DNA from: Streptomyces gobiensis
GTDB taxonomy: Bacteria > Actinomycetota > Actinomycetes > Streptomycetales > Streptomycetaceae
Assembly: GCF_021216675.1 (NCBI RefSeq)
Contig: NZ_CP086120.1
Span: 4,524,501-4,588,500, forward strand
Length of the DNA stretch: 64,000 bases
Direction of reading: 5' to 3'
Positions 16,057-24,263 of this stretch are shown here, piece after piece. A program made the position numbers and the translations under genes. A model generated the notes under the pieces. The model worked only from the letters and a program-made list of their open reading frames with translations, had not been told where the DNA came from and did no database searches. How positions within the stretch are numbered: position 1 is the first letter of the stretch; every line of letters begins with the position of its first letter.

Positions 16057-18297
16057 ATGGCAGGAACTGACCGCGAGAAGGCGCTCGACACAGCGCTCGC
16101 GCAGATTGAACGGCAATTCGGCAAGGGCGCCGTGATGCGCATGGGGGACCGGCCGAATGACCCCATCGAGGTCATCCCCACCGGGTCGACCGCCCTCGAC
16201 GTCGCCCTCGGCGTGGGCGGGCTGCCACGCGGCCGGGTGGTGGAGGTGTACGGCCCGGAGTCCTCGGGAAAGACCACCCTTACGCTCCATGCCGTGGCAA
16301 ATGCCCAAAAAGCGGGCGGCACGGTCGCCTTCGTGGACGCCGAGCACGCCCTCGACCCCGAATACGCCCAGAAGCTCGGCGTGGACACCGACTCGCTGAT
16401 CCTGTCCCAGCCGGACAACGGTGAGCAGGCGCTCGAGATCACCGACATGCTGATCCGCTCCGGCGCCCTGGACCTGATCGTCATCGACTCCGTCGCCGCC
16501 CTGGTGCCGCGTGCGGAGATCGAGGGCGAGATGGGCGACTCCCACGTCGGTCTGCAGGCCCGGCTGATGAGCCAGGCCCTGCGGAAGATCACCGGCGCTT
16601 TGAGTCACTCAAAGACCACGGCGATTTTCATCAACCAGCTCCGCGAGAAGGTCGGCGTGATGTTCGGGTGCATGTCCTACGGGACGCGTGTCACCCTCGC
16701 CGACGGCACTCAGGAGAAGATTGGCAAGATCGTCAATCAGAGGATGGACGTCGAGGTCCTTTCCTACGATCCCGAGACCGACCGCGTTGTGCCACGCCGG
16801 ATCACCAACTGGTTCGATAACGGCAACGCCGAGCGCTTCCTGCAGTTCACCGTCGCCAAATCGGGAGGGAATGGCAAAGCGCAGTTCTCGGCCACTGAGA
16901 ACCACCTTGTCCGCACCCCGGGGGGCTGGCGGGAGGCTGGCGAGCTGATCGCGGGAGACCGTGTCCTCATTGCCGAGAAGAAGGTGCTCAGCGAGCAGCA
17001 GGAGCAGGTCGTCCTTGGCTCGGTCATGGGTGACGGCAATCTCTCGCCCAACCGGCGCGGACGCACCGGGGTACGGTTCCGCATGGGGCACGGAGCCAAG
17101 CAGGCCGACTACCTTGACTGGAAGGTGTCGCTGCTCGGCAACATCGAGTGCAGCCGCACCGAGAACGCCAAGGGCGCGGTTTTCGCTGACTTCACGCCGC
17201 TGCCCGAGCTCGACGAACTGCGTCAGGTCATCTACTTCGGCGACGGTAAGAAGCACATCACCTGGGAGTACCTCAAGGCGATGACGCCACTGGCGCTCGC
17301 TGTCTGGTACATGGACGACGGCGGCTTCACCGTCCGGTCCAAGGGGGCGCAGGAACGCACCGAAGGCGGGACCGGCCGGATCGAGATCTGCGTCGAGGCG
17401 ATGAGCGAGGGCTCACGGGATCGAATTGTGGACTACCTGCGGGACACCCACGGCCTCGATGTGAAGCTGCGCCTCGCCGGAGCGCGGCAGATCCCCGTGC
17501 TTCAGTTCAGCACGGAGGCTTCCGCGCAGTTCCAGAAGATGGTGGCTCCCTACATCCACCCGTCGATGGAGTACAAGCTGCTGCCTGGCTATCAGGGGCG
17601 GTTCGCGGTTGAGCCGGAATTCGCGGAGGAGGCCCAGCGGCTGGTGCCATCGCAGATCCTCGATATTCACATCAAGCCGCCGACACGTTCGATGAAGAAG
17701 TTCGACATTGAGGTCGAAGGCACGCATAACTACTTCGTCGACGGCGTGATGGTCCACAACAGCCCTGAGACCACCACCGGCGGCCGGGCGCTGAAGTTCT
17801 ACTCCTCGGTGCGGCTCGACATCCGCCGGATCGAGACACTCAAGGATGGCACTGACGCGGTCGGTAACCGTACTCGTGTCAAAGTTGTCAAGAACAAAGT
17901 AGCGCCGCCCTTCAAGCAGGCCGAGTTCGACATTCTCTATGGCATTGGCATCAGCCGTGAGGGCGGTCTGATCGATATGGGCGTTGAGCACGGCTTCATC
18001 CGCAAGTCCGGTGCTTGGTACACCTACGAGGGCGATCAGCTTGGCCAGGGCAAGGAGAATGCCCGCACCTTCCTCCGCGATAACCCTGATCTCGCCAATG
18101 AGATCGAGAAGAAGATCAAGGAGAAGCTGGGTATCGGCCCGAAGCCTGAGACGCCGGAGGGGGAGCCGGGCAAGGACGCGACGAGCGGCGCTGACGCAGC
18201 GGCCCCGGCTGCCGCGAGCGACGCGACCGCGGCCAAGACCGTGCCCGCGCCGGCGGCCAAGGGGAAGGCCACCAAGGCCGCCACGGCCAAGAGCTAG
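16057..18297 (+). CDS. recA: Recombinase RecA precursor containing an intein
   Basis: Strand-exchange ATPase and LexA co-protease. The 746-residue precursor contains 382 residues of RecA split by a 364-residue intein (205-568). N-extein: MAGTDREKALDTALAQIERQ..., Walker A GPESSGKTT (residues 66-74), ending ...LREKVGVMFG. C-extein resumes SPETTTGGRALKFY and runs through NKVAPPFKQAEFDI to an Ala/Lys-rich tail typical of Streptomyces RecA. The joined exteins are complete, so activity depends on splicing. ATG 16057 gives the family N-terminus; GTG 16024 is in frame just after the predicted transcription start and could serve a leaderless transcript. recX follows after 3 nt. SOS-like and PafBC-type control sites lie upstream. 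Confidence 0.96.
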   Translation: MAGTDREKALDTALAQIERQFGKGAVMRMGDRPNDPIEVIPTGSTALDVALGVGGLPRGRVVEVYGPESSGKTTLTLHAVANAQKAGGTVAFVDAEHALDPEYAQKLGVDTDSLILSQPDNGEQALEITDMLIRSGALDLIVIDSVAALVPRAEIEGEMGDSHVGLQARLMSQALRKITGALSHSKTTAIFINQLREKVGVMFGCMSYGTRVTLADGTQEKIGKIVNQRMDVEVLSYDPETDRVVPRRITNWFDNGNAERFLQFTVAKSGGNGKAQFSATENHLVRTPGGWREAGELIAGDRVLIAEKKVLSEQQEQVVLGSVMGDGNLSPNRRGRTGVRFRMGHGAKQADYLDWKVSLLGNIECSRTENAKGAVFADFTPLPELDELRQVIYFGDGKKHITWEYLKAMTPLALAVWYMDDGGFTVRSKGAQERTEGGTGRIEICVEAMSEGSRDRIVDYLRDTHGLDVKLRLAGARQIPVLQFSTEASAQFQKMVAPYIHPSMEYKLLPGYQGRFAVEPEFAEEAQRLVPSQILDIHIKPPTRSMKKFDIEVEGTHNYFVDGVMVHNSPETTTGGRALKFYSSVRLDIRRIETLKDGTDAVGNRTRVKVVKNKVAPPFKQAEFDILYGIGISREGGLIDMGVEHGFIRKSGAWYTYEGDQLGQGKENARTFLRDNPDLANEIEKKIKEKLGIGPKPETPEGEPGKDATSGADAAAPAAASDATAAKTVPAPAAKGKATKAATAKS
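16669..17760 (+). mobile_element. LAGLIDADG intein in recA (M. leprae-type insertion site)
   Basis: In-frame protein intron of 364 residues. It starts with Cys1 (CMSYGTRVTLADG, block A), has block B with the TxxH motif (T76-E-N-H79), and ends VEGTHNYFVDGVMVHN, i.e. block F/G with the penultimate His and final Asn, followed by +1 Ser. All residues needed for splicing are present. The central domain carries two LAGLIDADG-type motifs, VVLGSVMGDGNL (Asp122) and LAVWYMDDGGF (Asp216/217), so homing endonuclease activity is plausible. Insertion is between Gly204 and Ser of the RecA L2 loop, equivalent to the Gly205/Ser206 site of M. leprae RecA and different from the M. tuberculosis site (after KVVKNK, which is uninterrupted here). 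Confidence 0.95.
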
Positions 18298-18300
18298 TCC

Positions 18301-18900
18301 GTGACACGGCGCACTGACTGGTCGGATGGCGGCACAGCACGCGAAGACAGCGGTGGTCTCGACTCGTCGAGGGCCGAGGAGAGACCACCGCGCAGACCCC
18401 AGGACCCCGCGGAGCGGGCTCGGGCCATCTGTCTGCGGTTGCTCACCGGGACCCCGCGGACCCGGCAACAGCTCGCGGACGCGCTGCACAAGCGGGATAT
18501 CCCCGACGAGGTGGCGGAGGAGGTGCTCTCCCGGTTCGAGGAGGTCGGCCTGATCGACGACGCGGCCTTCGCCGACGCGTGGGTGGAATCCCGGCACTAC
18601 AGCCGGGGGCTGGCCCGGCGGGCCCTCGCCCGCGAGCTGCGCACCAAAGGGGTGGACTCATCGGTGATCGATGAGGCGGTCGGTCAGCTGGACTCCGAGC
18701 GGGAGGAGGAGACCGCCCGCGCCCTGGTGGAGCGCAAACTCCGGGCGACCAGGGGCCTGGACCGCGACAAGCGGCTGCGCCGCCTCGCCGGGGTGCTCGC
18801 CCGCAAGGGGTACTCCGAAGGGCTCGCCCTCCGGGTGGTCCGGGAGGCGCTGGAGGGGGAGGGCGAGGATGTGGAGCTGCTGGAGGACGGGCCGTACTGA
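18301..18900 (+). CDS. recX: RecA regulatory protein RecX
   Basis: 199 residues, GTG start 3 nt after the recA stop, so co-transcribed with recA. RecX binds and disassembles RecA filaments and prevents toxic RecA overproduction. The three-helix repeats are visible: ICLRLLTGTPRTRQQLADALHKRDIP, DDAAFADAWVESRHYSRGLARRALARELRTKGVD and RLRRLAGVLARKGYSEGLALRVVREAL. A charged N-terminal extension of about 40 residues is common in streptomycetes. The stop faces the minus-strand P450. Confidence 0.93.
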   Translation: MTRRTDWSDGGTAREDSGGLDSSRAEERPPRRPQDPAERARAICLRLLTGTPRTRQQLADALHKRDIPDEVAEEVLSRFEEVGLIDDAAFADAWVESRHYSRGLARRALARELRTKGVDSSVIDEAVGQLDSEREEETARALVERKLRATRGLDRDKRLRRLAGVLARKGYSEGLALRVVREALEGEGEDVELLEDGPY

Positions 18901-18902
18901 CC

Positions 18903-18918
18903 GGTCCGCCCCCGGACC
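18903..18918. terminator. Short hairpin between convergent recX and P450
   Basis: GGTCCG-CCCC-CGGACC, 6-bp stem in the 21-bp gap between the two stop codons. Weak, but in the right place for a two-way terminator. Confidence 0.35.
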
Positions 18919-18921
18919 CAC

Positions 18922-20148
18922 CTAAGCGACGGGCAGGACGCGGGGGCCCCGTACCAGCAAGCCTGGGCGGTAGGGGAGACCGGCCGGGTCGGCTGCCAGG
19001 CGTAGCCCGGGCAGGGTGGTGAAGAGCAGGGGGAGGGCGATCTGAGCCTCCAGCCGGGCCAGGCGGGAGCCCACACAGAAGTGCGGGCCATGGCCGAAGG
19101 CGGCATGCGGGGCGGGCCGGGCCCCCTCTGCGGTGGGCAGATAGCGGTCCGGCCGGAAGGCGTCGGGGTCGGGAAAGTGGGCGGGATCCCGATTGGCGGC
19201 GGCGAGGACCGCAAGCACAGACGCCCCGGCCGGAATCCGGGTGCCGTCGCTGAGGGCGACGTCCTCGGTCGTACGCCGCCAGGTCGTGCCCTCCAGGGGG
19301 CTCGCGTGTCGCAGGGTCTCCTCAACGATGGCCGGCCAGCGGGCAGCGGGGTCAGCCTGGGCGGCGGCCAGCTCCTGAGGGTGGCTCAGGAGCAGCAGGG
19401 CAGCCGAGGCCAGCAGATTCATCGTGGTCTCGTACCCGGCGAAGAGCAGCAGAAAGGCCATAGCGAGCAGTTCGCCGTCGTCCAGCCCGCCCTCGGCGGA
19501 GTCATGTACGAGCACGCTGAAAAGATCGTCGCCCGGGGAGCGCCGCTTGGCGGCGATCAGCTCGGTGAAGTAGCCGTACAGCTGGGTCCACGCCTCGTCC
19601 ACCGCACCCGGCGGCAGTGCGTCGGCGGGTGATCCGACCCGGTATGTCCAGTCCCGTAGTGCCACGCGGTCCGACTCCGGTACGCCCAGGACCTCGCCGA
19701 TCACCAGTACCGGCAGCGGGAAGGCGAAGGCGTCCACGAGATCGGCGCTGCCATCGCGTTCGATCCGCCCGGCCACCTCCTCCACGAGGCCCTTCACCAG
19801 CACCTCGATACGGGGCCGGAGGGCGTCGACCCGGCGCGGGGCGAAGGCGGCGGTGGTCAGCTTGCGCAGCCGGGTGTGGTCGGGGGCGTCGGAGTTGAGC
19901 ATATGGCGGGCCAGCAGCGCCCGCGCCCGCTGCGCGGGCGAGTCGGCTTTCGGCCGTCCGGCACCCTGTGGGGGCACATTGGAGAAGCGGGGATCGGCGA
20001 GCACCGCCCGGGTCTGCTCATAGCCGGTGACCAGCCAGGCCCGCGATCCATTGGCGAGCGTGACACACACCGCGTCCCCCTGGGCGCGCAGCCGCGCGTA
20101 GTAGGGGTACGGGTCACGGGCGAAGTCTTCGTCAGCCGGATCGAGCAC
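18922..20148 (-). CDS. Cytochrome P450
   Basis: 408-residue soluble bacterial P450 (CYP105/CYP107-like). Visible motifs: I-helix LLLFAGYETTMNLL with the acid-Thr pair for O2 activation, ExxR as EETLRHASP, and the haem loop AFGHGPHFCVGSRLA with ligand Cys358. The GTG start at 20148 is chosen from the frame and the N-terminus LDPADEDFARDPYPYYARLR. No ferredoxin, reductase or biosynthetic partner gene lies beside it, so the substrate cannot be guessed and electrons must come from elsewhere. It is 67 nt downstream of a secreted protein on the same strand. Confidence 0.93.
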   Translation of the reverse strand: MLDPADEDFARDPYPYYARLRAQGDAVCVTLANGSRAWLVTGYEQTRAVLADPRFSNVPPQGAGRPKADSPAQRARALLARHMLNSDAPDHTRLRKLTTAAFAPRRVDALRPRIEVLVKGLVEEVAGRIERDGSADLVDAFAFPLPVLVIGEVLGVPESDRVALRDWTYRVGSPADALPPGAVDEAWTQLYGYFTELIAAKRRSPGDDLFSVLVHDSAEGGLDDGELLAMAFLLLFAGYETTMNLLASAALLLLSHPQELAAAQADPAARWPAIVEETLRHASPLEGTTWRRTTEDVALSDGTRIPAGASVLAVLAAANRDPAHFPDPDAFRPDRYLPTAEGARPAPHAAFGHGPHFCVGSRLARLEAQIALPLLFTTLPGLRLAADPAGLPYRPGLLVRGPRVLPVA

Positions 20149-20215
20149 CCGGCCATCATCCCTGGTGTCCTTCCCCTGCCGGGCGCGGGGTCCGGCGGGG
20201 CGTGGGTACGGGTGC

Positions 20216-21508
20216 TCAGCGCTGGGCCACGGGCGTAGTCGGGTGCGCCGCCTGGACTGCTGGCCGGTCGAGATGCCAGCCGGTGATCAGCCGTCCGGCC
20301 ACTTCTGGCCAGCGCGCGGACAGCCGCTCCTCGGCCACTCGGCCCTCGAACGGTGAGGAGATGATCCGGCGGACCTCGCCGGGCCTGTGGCGCAGCAGGT
20401 TCTGGTACGCGGGCAGGGTGTCCTCGGTGATGTACTGCCAGCGCCGCTCCTTGTCGGCGAGGTTGAAGTCCGGAAGCGGCGTGGTGAGCCGAACGCCGGT
20501 GACCGGGGTGGTGACGCGCAGCGGGGAGTACTGGCCTGGGGTCTTGGCACCAGGAATCGACGCGGAGCCGCCGACGGTCATCCCGTAGGTCAGCAGCGAA
20601 CCGACCGGAGCGTGGCGCCGGTACATCTGGTCCCACTGCCCCGAGATGATCTGGTTCTGCTCCCGGTCCAGCAGCGCGGTGTTGCCGCTGCTGACTCTGG
20701 CAGGCTCGCCGGTCGCGATATCGCGCCAGGCGCCGACCGCCTTGGCGTCGATCAGACCGGCGGAGCGCATCTCCTCGATGGCGTCGATGCCGCCATGGAG
20801 GTACGCCATGTGCATCGACCCCAGATCCATGAAGATGTTCTTCTGCATGGCGAGGAACTTGTTCTCGAACCAGCGAAGTTCAACCGGGGACAGCTCGGTC
20901 CCCTCGCTGGTCAGGTCCAGCAGCTCCGGCGGCAGCGACTCCCGTACCTCGTAGGGCAGTTCACGGACCTTGCCGTAGAGCAGCGTGCCGAGGTCCCCGA
21001 CCGAGTCCAGATCCAGGAAACCGGCGGCGAACGCCGCGCCGATCATGTTCGCCATGCCCGCCCACTCCAGCTCTGGATGACGCAGGAAGAGCTCGCCGTA
21101 GAAAGCATAGACGGCGTAGACGGTGTGTTCGTTGCCGTCGACGCCGCGGGCCGGGTCCCAGGTGTTCAGCCTGACACCGGCGTTGTTCACGGCCCGTACC
21201 AGCCAGTGCTGCCAGAGCAGCGCCGCATAACGGGATGGTTCGATGTTCTGGGCGCGTGCCTGCTTCAGCAGCCGCTCCAGAGTCGGCAGATCGGTGGGGA
21301 GGTCGGGGTGGACCCCGCCGGCGAACTCGCCGTTGGCGTTGGCCAGCGGCAGATCGAGCGGAAGCTCGCTTACGGCCGTCTGCGCCCCGGGGGATGCGAC
21401 CGCTGAAGGCTGTGCGGCGGCTGGGTTCACCCCCGTCGCGCTCAGCGTGAGTACCAGCCCGGTCGCGATCGTGACCGCCGTCTTCCGCACCATGCCGCCG
21501 CCCCCCAT
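20216..21508 (-). CDS. Secreted protein of unknown function
   Basis: 430 residues with a clear Sec signal peptide (MVRKTAVTIATGLVLTLSATGVNPAAA-QPS), so exported. The mature part is mostly helical, with stretches such as NEHTVYAVYAFYGELFLRHPELEWAGMANMIGAAF and NIFMDLGSMHMAYLHGGIDAIEEM that faintly recall DUF2515 proteins; this is a weak resemblance. No catalytic motif was recognised. Start 21508 (MGGGGMVRK) or 21493 (MVRK) are both possible; the second gives the tidier signal peptide. It lies 67 nt before the P450 gene and about 100 nt from the lacI stop, same strand. Confidence 0.7.
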   Translation of the reverse strand: MGGGGMVRKTAVTIATGLVLTLSATGVNPAAAQPSAVASPGAQTAVSELPLDLPLANANGEFAGGVHPDLPTDLPTLERLLKQARAQNIEPSRYAALLWQHWLVRAVNNAGVRLNTWDPARGVDGNEHTVYAVYAFYGELFLRHPELEWAGMANMIGAAFAAGFLDLDSVGDLGTLLYGKVRELPYEVRESLPPELLDLTSEGTELSPVELRWFENKFLAMQKNIFMDLGSMHMAYLHGGIDAIEEMRSAGLIDAKAVGAWRDIATGEPARVSSGNTALLDREQNQIISGQWDQMYRRHAPVGSLLTYGMTVGGSASIPGAKTPGQYSPLRVTTPVTGVRLTTPLPDFNLADKERRWQYITEDTLPAYQNLLRHRPGEVRRIISSPFEGRVAEERLSARWPEVAGRLITGWHLDRPAVQAAHPTTPVAQR

Positions 21509-21608
21509 GCCTCTCCCGACTCCGCTCTGTGTTGACAGACGCGCGGAACGTTATCGACAGGGCTCAGGGGGCGCAATCGTATGCGTGCGGTTCATGATGT
21601 GAAGTGGC

Positions 21609-22691
21609 CTACGGAAAAGGCGGGTTGGGCAAGTCCGCACGGGGCGCAGCGACGTCGCAGGACGTGGACGGCCCGGTGCTGTCGCGAGGCGCCAGCCTGG
21701 GGAGGTCGCTCTGGACGCTGCGGGCGGGGGAGCCGTCCAGCAGGGCCAGAAGTTCCTGGGCGGCGAGCCGCCCGAACGCGGCGGTGTCGCGGACCAGGGC
21801 GGTCAGACCGGGGTGGGTGACCCGGCACAGCGCCGAGTCGTCCCAGGCGACGATGGAGAGATCGCCGGGGACCGGGACGGAGCGCTCCAAGGCGGTGGCC
21901 AGACCCGCCACCGCCATCACATCGTTGTCGTAGACGATCGCTGTTGGGGGAGTGTCCTGATCGAGGAGACGGCGGGTGGCCTCCGCGCCCTCCGCGTCCG
22001 AGTAGTCCGTGGTCACCGAGCGGACCTCGCCAGGGTCCAGGCCTCGGCGCTCGGCCTCGGTGCGCAGACAGCGGATCCGGCGCTCGGTGTGGGCGAGGCC
22101 GGGGAGACCGGCGACATGGACGATACGGCGGTGGCCGAGTCGGTGCAGGTGGTCGATGACCGAGGCCATTGCCTCGGTGTCGTCGGCCCATACGGTGGAG
22201 AGGCCGGGGGCGGTTTCGGTGTCCGTACCGCCTATCACCACCGCGGGCAGGCCGAGCTCGGTGAGGAGTTCGGGGCGGGGGTCGGCCAGCCGGGGGTCGA
22301 CGACCAGTACCCCGTCGACACGGCGCTCGGCCCACCAGCGGCGGTAGAGCTCGCACTCGGCGTCCAGGTCTTCCACGACCTGGAAGAGCAGCGCGGTCTG
22401 GCGGGCGCCCAGGGCCTCCTGGATGCCGGAGACGAGCCGCAGGAAGAAGGACTCGACGCCGAGCGTACGGGCTGGGCGGGCGAGAACCAGCCCCAGGGCG
22501 CCGGTGCGTTCGCCGGACAGCGCGCGAGCCGCGCTGCTGGGCCGCCAGCCCAGCTGCTCCGCGACGCGGTGGACGCGGTCCCGGGTGCCGGGGGAGACGC
22601 CGGGGCGGCCGTTGAGCGCGAAGGAGACCGCGCTCTTGGAGACGCCTGCCTGCCGGGCGATGTCCTTGATGGTGGGCCTGCGAGCTGTCAT
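21609..22691 (-). CDS. LacI-family transcriptional regulator of the glycan locus
   Basis: About 360 residues. LacI HTH at the N-terminus (PTIKDIARQAGVSKSAVSFALNGRPGVS) with hinge helix SSAARALSGERTGALGLVL, then a periplasmic-binding-like effector domain. ATG 22691 (MTARRPTIKDI) has an AAGGA ribosome site; an in-frame ATG at 22718 is less likely. It is divergent from the ABC importer genes and is the obvious local repressor, with an imported oligosaccharide or mannose-containing sugar as probable inducer (inference). Palindromes in the shared 208-bp promoter region are its candidate operators. Confidence 0.9.
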   Translation of the reverse strand: MTARRPTIKDIARQAGVSKSAVSFALNGRPGVSPGTRDRVHRVAEQLGWRPSSAARALSGERTGALGLVLARPARTLGVESFFLRLVSGIQEALGARQTALLFQVVEDLDAECELYRRWWAERRVDGVLVVDPRLADPRPELLTELGLPAVVIGGTDTETAPGLSTVWADDTEAMASVIDHLHRLGHRRIVHVAGLPGLAHTERRIRCLRTEAERRGLDPGEVRSVTTDYSDAEGAEATRRLLDQDTPPTAIVYDNDVMAVAGLATALERSVPVPGDLSIVAWDDSALCRVTHPGLTALVRDTAAFGRLAAQELLALLDGSPARSVQSDLPRLAPRDSTGPSTSCDVAAPRADLPNPPFP

Positions 22692-22709
22692 CCCGGTCCT
22701 TCGAAAGAT

Positions 22710-22725
22710 CGCGATCACGATCGCG
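22710..22725. promoter_or_regulatory. Palindrome next to the lacI start
   Basis: CGCGATC-AC-GATCGCG, perfect 7-2-7 inverted repeat, 18 nt upstream of the regulator ATG. Could be an autoregulatory operator; role inferred from position only. Confidence 0.45.
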
Positions 22726-22726
22726 C

Positions 22727-22740
22727 CTAAACCGCATTAG
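22727..22740. promoter_or_regulatory. Candidate LacI operator 1
   Basis: CTAAACCGCATTAG: CTAA/TTAG arms around a central CG, as in LacI-family operators. A near-identical site starts 24 bp further on. Confidence 0.55.
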
Positions 22741-22750
22741 TAACTCGTAG

Positions 22751-22764
22751 CTAAACCGCCTTAG
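22751..22764. promoter_or_regulatory. Candidate LacI operator 2
   Basis: CTAAACCGCCTTAG, differing from operator 1 at one base and placed 24 bp downstream in the same orientation, between the divergent regulator and importer genes. Confidence 0.55.
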
Positions 22765-22899
22765 TTCGTGCTGTCAAACCTCTGTGTAAAAGCTTGACGA
22801 GGTCATGCCTTAGGTTCAGTCTTGGGCCGGAACACCACAGCGGCCAGCCAAGTCCGCGAAAGCAGCGCCGGGCTCAGGCGGCAAAAGGGGTGAGCGACC

Positions 22900-24258
22900 A
22901 TGCCTTTGAGACGACTGACGAGGCTCTGCACCACTGCCCTGTTAGCAGGCTCCCTGCTGGCCACAGCCGCCTGCGGGGTCAGCGGAAGCGAGGGCGAGGC
23001 GTCCGATGAGCAGCCGGAGCGGACTGGGAAGGTCTCCGGCCAGATCACTTTCCGTACGCTGCAGCTGAAGCCCACCTTCACCGACTATATCCAGGGCGTC
23101 ATCACCGCCTTCGAGAAGAAGCACCGCGATGTGAAGGTGAAGTGGGAGGACGTCCCGGGCGAGGGCTATAACGAAAAGCTGGTCGCCGATGCTCAGGCGG
23201 GACAGCTGCCCGACGTGATCAACCTCAACACCGATTCCTTCCAGCTCCTCGCCGACCGTGGCAGGCTTGCCGACATCGCCGCGCTCGACCCCGAGGCCAA
23301 GGGCGACTTCATCCCCGGGGCCTGGGACCAGTACCGGCTGCCCGGCAAGAAGGGCGTCTTCGCCTACCCCTGGTACGTCACTCCGGAGATCCTCACCTTC
23401 AACAAGAAGCTCTACGCCGAAGCGGGCCTCGACGAGGACAAGCCACCGGCCACCGTCGAGGAGTACTTCGATCAGGCCGAGCAGATCGCCCGGACATCCG
23501 GCGGCCAGGTCGCCGCCTTTATGGCCGATCCGCAGGGGCGGCTGCCCGGCGACTGGCAGAAGATGGGCGTGCCCATCCTCAACGCCAAGGGTGATGCGTT
23601 CACCTTCAACACAGCCAAGGCCGTCGAGTGGGCCGAGCGCATGCGTGACCTCTACCAACAGGGCGCCATGCCCAAGGAATCACTGACCGGCTCCCAGGAC
23701 ATCAATCAGCTCTACGGCAGCGGGAAGCTGGTCTTCGGGCCGGGATCGCCCGGCTTCATCAAGGACATCAAGGACAATGCTCCGAAGATCTATGCGCAGA
23801 CCGCGGTCGGTGAGGCCATCACCGGGAAGCTGGGCCACATTGGGATCTACACCCAGTCGCTCGGTGTAAGGAGGGACACCAAGCACCCCGACGCTGCCCT
23901 TGAGTTCGCCAAGTGGGTCACCAACGGGCCCAATCAGGTGGCGTTCTCCAAGAAGGCGACGATTTACCCGTCCAACGCCAAGGGTCTGGACGACCCCTAC
24001 TTCTCCGACAAGGGCGACGGCACCGACCCCGAGACCATGGCACGGGTCATCGGCGCCGAGGAACTGCGCGATGCCCAGCTCGACGCCAACACCCCGGTGC
24101 AGTGGACCAACCAGGTCGGCGATGCCGTGAACCGGGAGATGCACAAGGCGATCAAGGGCGACCGGGAGCCCGCCGAGGCCGTCAAGCGCGCAGAGGACGC
24201 CGCGAACAAGATCCTCGCGACGCAGCAGAAACAGCAGAAACAGCAGCAGAAGCAGTAG
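22900..24258 (+). CDS. ABC sugar transporter, substrate-binding lipoprotein
   Basis: 452 residues, family 1 extracellular solute-binding protein for oligosaccharides. Signal peptide with lipobox LATAAC places it on the outer face of the membrane. Family features: TFRTLQLKPTFTDYIQGVITAFEKKHRDVKVKWEDV, GQLPDVINLNTDSFQLLADRGRLADI and YPWYVTPEILTFNKKLYAEAGL. The C-terminus is an odd Gln/Lys run (QQKQQKQQQKQ). It is the first gene of a five- or six-gene plus-strand operon and precedes the first permease by 5 nt. No ATPase gene is in the locus; streptomycete CUT1 importers usually share MsiK from elsewhere. The substrate is inferred to be an N-glycan-derived mannooligosaccharide. Confidence 0.92.
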   Translation: MPLRRLTRLCTTALLAGSLLATAACGVSGSEGEASDEQPERTGKVSGQITFRTLQLKPTFTDYIQGVITAFEKKHRDVKVKWEDVPGEGYNEKLVADAQAGQLPDVINLNTDSFQLLADRGRLADIAALDPEAKGDFIPGAWDQYRLPGKKGVFAYPWYVTPEILTFNKKLYAEAGLDEDKPPATVEEYFDQAEQIARTSGGQVAAFMADPQGRLPGDWQKMGVPILNAKGDAFTFNTAKAVEWAERMRDLYQQGAMPKESLTGSQDINQLYGSGKLVFGPGSPGFIKDIKDNAPKIYAQTAVGEAITGKLGHIGIYTQSLGVRRDTKHPDAALEFAKWVTNGPNQVAFSKKATIYPSNAKGLDDPYFSDKGDGTDPETMARVIGAEELRDAQLDANTPVQWTNQVGDAVNREMHKAIKGDREPAEAVKRAEDAANKILATQQKQQKQQQKQ

Positions 24259-24263
24259 CGGCC

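Noticed and set aside
17876..17901. Possible second intein at the M. tuberculosis-type RecA site
   Set aside because: The sequence runs KVVKNKVAPPFKQ without interruption, so only the L2-loop site is occupied.
24225..24258. Gln/Lys repeat at the end of the binding-protein gene as a frameshift or repeat expansion
   Set aside because: The codons are CAG/AAA/AAG mixtures in frame with a normal stop, and the next gene starts 5 nt later. It is a short tail and not a clear tandem repeat.
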